NCBI GenBank assembly: GCA_003225595.1
Contig: QIAR01000300.1
Coordinates: 1-5,128 of the forward strand
DNA: 5,128 nucleotides
Direction: 5' to 3'
DNA from: Acidobacteriota bacterium
GTDB taxonomy: Bacteria; Acidobacteriota; Terriglobia; Terriglobales; Acidobacteriaceae
The position numbers and the translations under genes are program-made. Positions within the stretch are counted from its first letter, which is position 1. Each line of letters opens with the position of its first letter. The notes under the pieces were generated by a model. It searched no databases and had not been told where the DNA came from. It saw nothing but the letters and a program-made list of their open reading frames with translations. Positions 1 through 5,128 of this stretch are shown here, piece by piece.

Positions 1-573
1 AGCGAGTTTTTCGGTGACGGAGTAGAAAATTGAATCGTAAAAAGCAGTGCCGAGATCGCGACTTTCTTTTGGGCCCAATTCAAGGAAATGTCCATCATGG
101 TGCCGGTAGGTGTCGAGTTGTTCCATTATTTGCGTGCCAGACTGTGAAAAGTCACTGACCAGCCGGACGTGATTGCCGAAACAGACCAGAAATACTCGGT
201 CCTTTGGGCCCAAGACGTCTTTCAAGAAGACTTGAAGGTCACGCTCATGCTGTTTGGAGAATTGATCCTGGCTTCCGCTGAAGTCCACGATCAGCCCGAG
301 AGTAAGGGGAACATCCGCACTGTGGGCAAAGAAGGAGATTTGTTGAGGCACAGCGTCCTCGAAAACTTCGACTTCGTCTTTGGTCAGGTTCTCGACGAGA
401 GCGCCGCGCGAATCGCGGGCGGAGAACGCGACGTTCACCAGCCTGACGTTAACCCGGATCGGTTCCTGCCCTAAGCCGCTGGCGACAAAAAGACAAAAGA
501 GCGAGGCAAGGATGAGAACACAGGTCTTGAGGCTTGTCCGGAATTCTGAGGACGGCTGACGGAGGATAGGCAT
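1..573 (-). CDS. Exported VWFA-related protein, acidobacterial type (5' part, cut by window edge)
   Basis: The minus strand is open from an ATG at 571-573 to position 1, giving 191 residues with no stop, so the C-terminal part lies outside the window. Residues 1-35 look like a Sec signal peptide: basic N-terminus (R5, R12, K16), hydrophobic run about 18-31, likely cleavage near SGLGQ. Next come a beta-rich segment with EPIRVNVRLVNVAFS (36-51), RDSRGALVENLTKDEVEVFED (53-73) and QQISFF (77-82), then LGLIVDFSGSQ (92-102). Asp97-x-Ser99-x-Ser101 fits the metal-ion-dependent adhesion site of von Willebrand A domains, placing the fold in the periplasm or outside the cell. The order matches the VWFA-related acidobacterial family (TIGR03436-like); most relatives have DTSGS or DNSGS at the site. 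Function in this family is essentially unknown; ligand or partner binding is inferred. The start was chosen because the signal peptide begins there; its ribosome-binding site is weak. An in-frame ATG about 100 bases upstream would spoil the signal peptide. Confidence 0.87.
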   Translation of the reverse strand, partial: MPILRQPSSEFRTSLKTCVLILASLFCLFVASGLGQEPIRVNVRLVNVAFSARDSRGALVENLTKDEVEVFEDAVPQQISFFAHSADVPLTLGLIVDFSGSQDQFSKQHERDLQVFLKDVLGPKDRVFLVCFGNHVRLVSDFSQSGTQIMEQLDTYRHHDGHFLELGPKESRDLGTAFYDSIFYSVTEKLA

Positions 574-830
574 ATCGTTGGATACGATGGATTCTACATG
601 ACAGTTCCCCAGGAGGTTGTCGCAAGCTACCAGACCTAACCGACAACTATTTGGGCGGGCTGCCGCTGGTGATCTGCACGGTTGGGGCGCACTATGGGAT
701 AGCATGTTGTCTCACTGAGATTCTGTTCGTGCTGCGCAGCGGGATGCCGTGGGAGATTTTGCCGCATTCCAACCGACTGGGCGAATACTGAGTTTCACTC
801 TTCAACGAGCGGAACGCGGACTATACAGAA
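574..830. other. Intergenic region between divergent genes, with insertion-sequence relic
   Basis: This 257-bp stretch separates the divergent VWFA-related and glycosyltransferase genes. Most of it is occupied by a decayed transposase fragment on the plus strand. I found no clear terminal inverted repeats, no flanking target duplication and no convincing promoter for either neighbour. TATACA at 822-827 is too close to the GTG at 831 to be its -10 element. Confidence 0.6.
633..791 (+). pseudogene. IS5-type transposase N-terminal fragment (degenerate)
   Basis: One plus-strand frame encodes LTEILFVLRSGMPWEILP at about 711-764. This closely matches the conserved N-terminal block of IS5-family transposases (DUF4096-type, commonly LTGILFVLKTGIPWEDLP). 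Upstream in the same frame DLTDNYLGGLPLV may be a worn version of the usual LTDEQW...LLP start, with the linker between them unrecognisable. The frame ends at TGA 789-791, soon after the conserved block, so the catalytic DDE core is absent. No start codon or ribosome-binding site is convincing. This is a non-functional relic. A frameshift near 700-712 is possible because a neighbouring frame reads GRTMG there, but that is speculative. The left boundary is approximate. Confidence 0.68.
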
Positions 831-2456
831 GTGAGATTCAACGACCAAGTACCCAGCGCTCCCTCGTGGAGCTCCGTTCTTCGATACGCCGCGCCGGGAA
901 TCCTGCTCGCCACAATTCTTCTTGTTCCGTTCTTCGGCAAGGCCTACACGATCGATGATCCGTTCTTTCTGCGTGAAGCGGAGCACACTTGGCACGATCC
1001 GCTCCATCCCACCGCCTTCGAAATCGTTTGGAATCAGGAAGTGCCGCAGCGCGCCTCAACTCTTTTGCCGGGCGGACCGCTGGTGCCCTTCCTGTTGCTC
1101 CCCGTGGTGCTGGGCGGCGGGGTGGAGTGGATCGGCCATCTCATCCAACAGCTACTGTTTTGGGTCGGAATCTGCGCCACCGTCGCCCTCGCTCTGCGGT
1201 GCGGCCTCTCGAAGCGCGAGGCGATGCTGGCCGCTCTCCTGGTCGTTGCTACACCGGCGGTGCTGGGCATGGCGGGCACAGTGATGCCTGACATCCCAGC
1301 GATGACATTCTCCACCCTGGCGGTCGAGCGCCTCATCGCGTGGAAACAGCAGGGAAGTTGGCATCAGGGGTTGATGGCAACCCTTTGGATGACCGCCGCG
1401 CCGCTGACGCGTTCCCACCTAATCCTGCTCACAGGCCCGGCATTGTTGCTCCTGGTGGATTTGCCCGCGATACGGGAGCGACGGCCCTGGATCGGTTCCT
1501 TCCTGCGCGCGTCCGCGCCGGTATGGATCGTGCCGCCGCTCGTGGCGCTGGTTCTACTCATCACTCGCGATCCCGACAGCAGCGGAGGTAACGTCATCAC
1601 TGCTGTGCAAACGCATAGGAGCGGCCTTTTCGCGTTCAACCACAACGTCCTCACGTTCTTTGGCCACTGGGTTCTCGCGATTCCGCTCGCGTTGCCCTGG
1701 GCCATCTTGCGCGGTCGGAACCTGCCCTGGCGCACCCTCTGGATCCTCATCCCCACAGCGATCGTCGTGCTGATGACGAGGCGCTGGTGGATGGCGTTCG
1801 TCGTCACCCTCTCGATGCTTGTTCTGACCGATATCCTGCTCCTGGCCTGGCGTGAGAAAAATCAGACCAAGCTCTTCTTGGGCGCATATCTGTTTATGGC
1901 TCTCCCTATAGCCTTCTACGTGCACCTGCCATCGAAATACCTGATTGCGTCGGCGCCGGGCGCCGCAATTCTGGTCGTCGGACTTTTTTCAGCCGCGCCT
2001 CGTCAGCGAGTGGCAGCCGTCTTTGCAGCAGCGCTCTGCGTGGGCACACTTGTCGGTGTGCTCGTGGTCCGCACCGACGCCCGCATGGCTGGTTCAATGC
2101 GCGACGCCGCTGCACAATTGATCGCTCCGCGCATCGCGGCCGGCCAGCACGTTTGGTACGTCGGCCAATGGGGATTCCGCTGGTACGCCGAACAGGCTGG
2201 CGCGCGCCCGCTCACCTATACTCCGCCATTTCCCCGCACTGGCGACATCATCGTATTCAGCCGGGCCGGTGGTGCCGGCGCCATCAAAATCATTGCCAAA
2301 CGGCGACTGCTCCAGGTTGTTAGCGACACCACCCCGGGCGGCCGCATCATGGACCTGAAGTCCGGCGCAGGCTTCTTTTCCACATATTGGGGCTATCTGC
2401 CCTGGTCCTGGGGATCGAACGAGACCAACCACTTCGAGGTCTGGCAAGTGGAATGA
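831..2456 (+). CDS. GT-C (PMT/ArnT-like) polytopic membrane glycosyltransferase
   Basis: The 541-residue protein is dominated by about ten hydrophobic segments, among them residues 21-37, 84-96, 104-122, 130-147, 195-210, 229-244, 277-293, 302-316, 320-338 and 347-364, with two more near 371-387 and 393-413. The first loop has IDDPFFLREAE with Asp42-Asp43, where GT-C enzymes such as PMT and ArnT keep their catalytic acidic residue. MPDIPAM (152-158) and LPSKYLIASAPG (366-377) match recurring PMT_2-type motifs. The family moves a sugar from a polyprenyl-phosphate donor to a lipid or protein at the outer face of the inner membrane. Donor and acceptor cannot be read here. The C-terminal 125 residues form a soluble domain. 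GTG at 831 is the first possible start after the in-frame TGA at 789-791 and keeps the first membrane helix; GCGGA at 816-820 is a weak ribosome-binding site. The gene is visibly more GC-rich than the flanking spacers. It is monocistronic, with no glycan-assembly neighbours in view. Family call strong, substrate unknown. Confidence 0.85.
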   Translation: MRFNDQVPSAPSWSSVLRYAAPGILLATILLVPFFGKAYTIDDPFFLREAEHTWHDPLHPTAFEIVWNQEVPQRASTLLPGGPLVPFLLLPVVLGGGVEWIGHLIQQLLFWVGICATVALALRCGLSKREAMLAALLVVATPAVLGMAGTVMPDIPAMTFSTLAVERLIAWKQQGSWHQGLMATLWMTAAPLTRSHLILLTGPALLLLVDLPAIRERRPWIGSFLRASAPVWIVPPLVALVLLITRDPDSSGGNVITAVQTHRSGLFAFNHNVLTFFGHWVLAIPLALPWAILRGRNLPWRTLWILIPTAIVVLMTRRWWMAFVVTLSMLVLTDILLLAWREKNQTKLFLGAYLFMALPIAFYVHLPSKYLIASAPGAAILVVGLFSAAPRQRVAAVFAAALCVGTLVGVLVVRTDARMAGSMRDAAAQLIAPRIAAGQHVWYVGQWGFRWYAEQAGARPLTYTPPFPRTGDIIVFSRAGGAGAIKIIAKRRLLQVVSDTTPGGRIMDLKSGAGFFSTYWGYLPWSWGSNETNHFEVWQVE

Positions 2457-2677
2457 TCGGGCTGTGGTGCACAATAATTCAGTTGCGATGAATGCCTACC
2501 TTGCCAAGAGCCGAGAATTGGCCGAAGAGGGTTATGGGGCTGCTGTGTTAACATGGGTTTCGTCCATTCAAAGTCTCCTCGTGTTTTGTGTTTCGAGCCG
2601 GCTGCACCATGGCTGGGGGCCGGCTCTAAAAAACTTCCGAAACAAAAATTTCAATCTTTCCGAAATTTCTCAAAAAC
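2457..2677. other. Intergenic spacer between convergent glycosyltransferase and regulator genes
   Basis: The glycosyltransferase and the regulator gene converge on this 221-bp spacer. It contains an 8-bp GC-rich hairpin (2595-2626) followed by AT-rich sequence with short repeats. TTCCGAAA occurs at 2635-2642 and 2658-2665, and AAATTTC at 2646-2652 and 2663-2669. No gene is supported: the plus-strand frame that begins here runs antisense through the regulator gene and resembles nothing known. Confidence 0.55.
2595..2626. repeat. GC-rich hairpin in convergent spacer (possible atypical terminator)
   Basis: GAGCCGGC (2595-2602) pairs perfectly with GCCGGCTC (2619-2626) around a 16-base loop. TGTTTC (2589-2594) and GAAACA (2639-2644) can add an outer stem across a one-sided bulge. 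The flanks are T-rich on the left and A-rich on the right (TAAAAAA at 2627-2633). A bidirectional intrinsic terminator needs the opposite arrangement, so neither strand gives a U-tract after the stem. Its position between convergent genes still suggests transcription ending or RNA 3'-end protection. Confidence 0.45.
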
Positions 2678-2938
2678 TTACGCGGTTGCAGTTGCGCTGG
2701 CCGCCAAGTCTTCTGAGAGCAATTCGAACTCCGAAATGCGACGCCCCACGGTGTCACGCAGAGCCCGCTGCAGAGCTTCCAGCTCTTCGGGCCGAAGGTC
2801 GATGGGGCCGTTTTCAAATAGAGAAAGCCGTGTCCGTCCCATGCCTGCCTTCTTCGCTACTCGATACTGGGACGAGCCGGTAACTCTGCGTACACGCTGC
2901 ACCCGGATCCTGATATCGTCTTGGTTCAAATCACTCAT
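2678..2938 (-). CDS. Small XRE/Cro-type helix-turn-helix regulator
   Basis: An 86-residue protein runs from ATG 2936-2938 to TAA 2678-2680. After a short polar N-terminus, residues 7-19 form a basic first helix. SSQYRVAKKAGMGRTRLSLFENG (22-44) then aligns with the SQ..LA..AG.s...lS..E.G core of Cro/C1-type helix-turn-helix domains, with helix 2 about 23-31 and recognition helix about 34-42. LRPEELEALQRALRDTV (48-64) matches the closing helices. There is no effector or oligomerisation domain, only a short Ala/Thr-rich tail, so it is probably a DNA-binding dimer. GGAGG lies 6 bases before this ATG. The frame stays open upstream to 3127, but that extension would overlap the divergent DUF885 gene and lacks its own ribosome-binding site, so 2938 is preferred. 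Its divergence from the DUF885 gene, with related leaders, suggests local control or autoregulation (inference). An antitoxin role is less likely because no toxin gene is adjacent. Confidence 0.86.
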   Translation of the reverse strand: MSDLNQDDIRIRVQRVRRVTGSSQYRVAKKAGMGRTRLSLFENGPIDLRPEELEALQRALRDTVGRRISEFELLSEDLAASATATA

Positions 2939-2959
2939 TGGCTTCCTCCGCTCCAGTTG
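2939..2959 (-). promoter_or_regulatory. Leader and ribosome-binding site of the regulator gene
   Basis: On the minus strand the 5' leader reads CAACTG, GAGC, GGAGGAAGC, CA, then ATG. GGAGG at 2945-2949 is a strong Shine-Dalgarno sequence 6 bases before the start and fixes the start of the regulator gene. The CAACTG-N4-GGAGGAAGC pattern recurs before the divergent gene. Confidence 0.75.
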
Positions 2960-2972
2960 TGCATATAACAAC
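2956..2972. promoter_or_regulatory. 17-bp dyad, candidate operator at the regulator promoter
   Basis: GTTGT (2956-2960) and ACAAC (2968-2972) form a perfect 5-bp inverted repeat around a 7-bp AT-rich centre. On the minus strand the centre contains TTATAT (2963-2968), a plausible -10 element about 25 bases from the regulator's ATG; no good -35 element is visible. XRE proteins commonly bind dyads of about this size as dimers, so an autoregulatory operator is plausible. Short arms like these also arise by chance. Confidence 0.35.
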
Positions 2973-3017
2973 CGCCGCTGACAGGACTCACAGTGCCATG
3001 AGTGGGAACTGCTGGAA

Positions 3018-3048
3018 TTGAATTGAAAAAAGTAAGGGGGTGTTAAAT
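3018..3048 (+). promoter_or_regulatory. Candidate promoter of the DUF885 gene
   Basis: TTGAAT (3018-3023) and TTGAAA (3023-3028) resemble a -35 element, and TTAAAT (3043-3048) a poor -10. Spacers are 19 and 14 bases, both off the optimum of 17. This is the most AT-rich, promoter-like stretch before the gene and would leave a leader of roughly 45 bases. Weak call. Confidence 0.25.
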
Positions 3049-3078
3049 TCCCGAAGAGCTTGGATTCGGGCCGAACGG

Positions 3079-3098
3079 CAACTGCGTTGGAGGAAGCG
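3079..3098 (+). promoter_or_regulatory. Leader and ribosome-binding site of the DUF885 gene
   Basis: CAACTG (3079-3084), CGTT, then GGAGGAAGC (3089-3097) sit one base before ATG 3099. GGAGG lies 5 bases from the ATG and is a strong ribosome-binding site. It decides the start here against the TTG at 3060, which would add 13 residues ahead of the signal peptide. The leader mirrors that of the divergent regulator gene. Confidence 0.75.
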
Positions 3099-4811
3099 AT
3101 GGTTAAACAAAATATGCCTTTTCTCATTGCGGTTTTCCTGCTAGTCCTCTATTCGGGGTTCCTTTTCGGGCAAGTCGGGTCGCCGGCCGCCCTCCGCAAG
3201 ACTGCCGAGGAATACTATCGCTGGCGAAACGAAAACTATCCAGTAAACAGCAGTGACCAGGGTCTTCACACATGGGACAACAGGCTGACCGACTATTCGC
3301 AGCCAGCGTTGGTATCGCGGCAGCAATACGTCAGGAATTTGCTGGCGGCGGTCCAGGCTATGCAGACAAGCTCGTGGCAGCGGGAGGATCGCATCGACTG
3401 GTTATTGTTTCGCTCGCAACTCGAGCAAGTCGCCTTTTTTGATCGGGTCATGCATTTTCCCGAGACAAATCCCCAAATTTATATCCATGAGTGCAGCAAT
3501 GGCATCTTCTCCCTATTGAAGAAGGAGTACGATCTTCCGCGAAATCGCGCGCTCTCTGCGACCGCGAGGCTCAGGCAAATGCCAGGCCTGCTGCAACAGG
3601 CGAAGGCAAATCTGAAAGCGCCGGTCCGCCTGTACGCACAACTCGCGATTGATTCTGCGCACTCCGTAGACCCTCTGTTCAAGAAAAGCCTGATGGTCAT
3701 GGCAAAGGACCTTTCGCCTAGCGAGATGGAGAATCTGATAAGAGCACGGGACGAAGCATTGGCAGCCATCCACGCATTCGCAGACGGGCTGCAAAGGGAC
3801 CTTCCCCAGATGGTTGCATTTTCCCCCATGAGGGAGGCGAATTATAACTATTTCTTAAAACACGTATACATGCTGCCCCTCGATGCCAAGGAGGTAGCCA
3901 TGCTTGGGCAAGCCGAGTTGGCGCGCTACCGGGGCTTGGAATCATTGCTGCCCGATCCATCCTTGGCGAATCCCGATCCCACGCGCAGCAAAAACATTCC
4001 TCGTGATCAGGAAAGCTTTCTGAAGGCATATGAGAGCCGCGAAGAGGAGATGATCGATTTCCTGAAGGAAAAAAATCTAATCACACTGCCCACTTACCTT
4101 GGGCACTTCTACATTCGAGAACTGCCACAGGCATTCAAGCCTACCAGTCCGGGTGGTTTTATGAATCCACCGGGGGTATATGACAAAGACAGCGCCGGCT
4201 TCTACTTCATCCCGACCTACGATCCCAAGAGCTCCAACTTCTATATTCGTGCCGCGATTGAAGAGCCGCGCCCCATTCTTGGACACGAGGGAATTCCTGG
4301 TCATTTTCTTCAGCTCTCGATAGCCAATCACCTGCCGGACGAAATCCGGAGGCAGCATGCTGACGGAATTTTCATTGAGGGGTGGGCCTTATATACCGAG
4401 GAAATGCTGATGCGCACGGGTTTGTACCTGGAGAATTCGGCGGCCCAGGGTCAGATCCTCAGATTGTCGCGCTATCGTGCAGCTCGAATCGGCGTGGACG
4501 TGAACCTTCACACGGGTAAATGGAGTTTTGAGCAGGCGGTTAAATATTTTATGGACGCCGGTGGCCTGGACCGCGAGGCTGCAGAAGGTGAAGCTGCGGG
4601 CGCGGCCAGCGATCCCACGCAAAAGATCAGTTATATGGTGGGAAAGTGGCAGATCATGCGGCTGCTCGGCGCCTACCGGGACCGGCAGGGCAGCCACTTC
4701 CAATTAGGCAAGTTCCACAATGATTTGATTAAGAACGGCAGCTTGCCCCTGTCTGTGGTGGAATGGCTGTTGTTGGACGACCCCACATCAGTGCAACAGG
4801 CGTTGCGTTAG
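3099..4811 (+). CDS. Secreted DUF885-family protein, predicted metallohydrolase/peptidase
   Basis: The 570-residue protein starts with an export signal: Lys3, a hydrophobic run at about 7-24, then LFG-Q as probable cleavage site. There is no lipobox cysteine. The mature N-terminus (EEYYRWRNENYPVNSSDQGLHTWDNRL, about 37-63) matches the usual opening of DUF885 proteins. The core has HEGIPGH at 396-402 and FIEGWALYTEEM at about 425-436, the two hallmark blocks. His396, Glu397, His402 and Glu427 are likely metal-site or catalytic residues, by analogy with zinc peptidases. DPTQKISYMVGKWQ (505-518) and the NGSLPLSVVEWLL end are also family-typical. Length is normal and both ends are complete, so it looks intact and active. 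Members of the family are thought to be metal-dependent hydrolases, probably peptidases; the substrate is not established. It is probably periplasmic or secreted. The XRE gene diverges upstream and may control it. No clear terminator follows. Confidence 0.9.
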   Translation: MVKQNMPFLIAVFLLVLYSGFLFGQVGSPAALRKTAEEYYRWRNENYPVNSSDQGLHTWDNRLTDYSQPALVSRQQYVRNLLAAVQAMQTSSWQREDRIDWLLFRSQLEQVAFFDRVMHFPETNPQIYIHECSNGIFSLLKKEYDLPRNRALSATARLRQMPGLLQQAKANLKAPVRLYAQLAIDSAHSVDPLFKKSLMVMAKDLSPSEMENLIRARDEALAAIHAFADGLQRDLPQMVAFSPMREANYNYFLKHVYMLPLDAKEVAMLGQAELARYRGLESLLPDPSLANPDPTRSKNIPRDQESFLKAYESREEEMIDFLKEKNLITLPTYLGHFYIRELPQAFKPTSPGGFMNPPGVYDKDSAGFYFIPTYDPKSSNFYIRAAIEEPRPILGHEGIPGHFLQLSIANHLPDEIRRQHADGIFIEGWALYTEEMLMRTGLYLENSAAQGQILRLSRYRAARIGVDVNLHTGKWSFEQAVKYFMDAGGLDREAAEGEAAGAASDPTQKISYMVGKWQIMRLLGAYRDRQGSHFQLGKFHNDLIKNGSLPLSVVEWLLLDDPTSVQQALR

Positions 4812-5128
4812 CAGCTCCCTTTGCAAGTGGATCGCGATTGCCTGACCAAAGTGAAATCAGGAGATTGCTTCTTCAAATGATCCCGGGAGGGGAGAATTAT
4901 TGCAGGCGGATCCTTCGCCGATTCGTTGTCTATTTCAACCGGCGTGTCAATGCTCTCCTCTTGTGTCCAGGTCGACGGATCATGGCGTTCGTGATTTTTG
5001 CTGCGGTTTTCAAGTTTCCTCGGATACGCTTGTCGCCCCGTGATCCTGCACACTTCCTATAATCGCCCTTTAGGTTTAGTGGGATAACAAAACGGCCTTC
5101 GCTTTTTGTGAAGTGGATGCCGCCTGCA
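4812..5128. other. Right-end region, no convincing gene
   Basis: This 317-bp stretch follows the DUF885 stop. The longer frames inside it resemble no protein family I recognise. A minus-strand frame is open from the right edge to TAG at 4930-4932 (65 codons, very basic C-terminus) and could be the tail of an incoming gene, but it has no recognisable motif. TATAAT occurs at 5058-5063 on the plus strand without a well-spaced -35. Short inverted repeats near the DUF885 stop lack U-tracts. Confidence 0.5.

Noticed and set aside
169..474. Plus-strand 101-codon frame over the VWFA-related gene
   Set aside because: It is antisense to the minus-strand frame that carries a signal peptide and the DFSGS metal site, and it has no recognisable content.
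1152..2215. Several minus-strand frames of 70-147 codons under the glycosyltransferase
   Set aside because: They are Arg/Pro-rich shadows typical of GC-rich coding DNA read on the opposite strand, while the plus frame has clear membrane helices and family motifs.
2464..2981. Two plus-strand frames of about 140 codons over the regulator region
   Set aside because: They run antisense through the XRE gene, resemble no family, and lack the strong ribosome-binding site that the minus-strand gene has.
3060..3098. TTG start for the DUF885 gene
   Set aside because: It would place 13 non-conserved residues before a good signal peptide. The ATG at 3099 has an ideal ribosome-binding site.
2939..3127. 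N-terminal extension of the regulator to an ATG at 3127
   Set aside because: It would overlap the DUF885 signal-peptide codons, adds Cys/Phe-rich sequence unlike XRE proteins, and ignores the strong GGAGG before the ATG at 2938.
4793..4806. GCAAC-AGGC-GTTGC hairpin at the end of the DUF885 gene as a terminator
   Set aside because: The stem is 5 bp, lies inside coding sequence and has no following T-tract.
4841..4861. CCTGA/TCAGG inverted repeat as a terminator
   Set aside because: The stem is only 5 bp with an 11-base loop and no T-tract after it.

Overview
The window looks like a chromosomal piece from an Acidobacteriota (Acidobacteria) member. The main reason is the left-edge gene, whose exported protein opens with a segment of the form PIRVNVRLVNVAFSARDSRG and carries a DFSGS metal site. 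This is the pattern of the acidobacterial VWFA-related family, which is expanded in that phylum. A large secreted DUF885 protein and an orphan GT-C glycosyltransferase fit such a genome. The phylum call is inference; no rRNA or other marker gene is present.

Layout. (1) 1-573, minus: N-terminal 191 residues of an exported VWFA-related protein, cut by the left edge. (2) 574-830: intergenic, containing a decayed IS5-type transposase fragment (plus strand, about 633-791). (3) 831-2456, plus: 541-residue polytopic GT-C/PMT-like glycosyltransferase with a GTG start, lying directly after the transposase fragment and in its reading frame. (4) 2457-2677: AT-rich spacer with an 8-bp GC-rich hairpin and short direct repeats. 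(5) 2678-2938, minus: 86-residue XRE/Cro-type helix-turn-helix regulator. (6) 2939-3098: divergent promoter region. (7) 3099-4811, plus: 570-residue secreted DUF885 protein, a predicted metallohydrolase. (8) 4812-5128: no convincing gene; a reading frame open at the right edge on the minus strand and a lone TATAAT are the only notable items.

How the parts relate. The regulator and the DUF885 gene form the only pair with an obvious functional arrangement: they diverge from a 160-bp region. Both start codons are preceded by the same leader, CAACTG-N4-GGAGGAAGC, so the two leaders form a 15-of-19 inverted repeat. A 17-bp dyad also sits near the likely regulator promoter. Control of the DUF885 gene by the regulator, and autoregulation, is a reasonable hypothesis but unproven. 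The glycosyltransferase and the VWFA-related gene appear unrelated to this pair and are separated from each other by the insertion-sequence relic. No RNA gene, CRISPR array, intact mobile element or canonical terminator was found. The strongest candidate for something undescribed is the mirrored leader in the divergent region, not a new multi-gene system.
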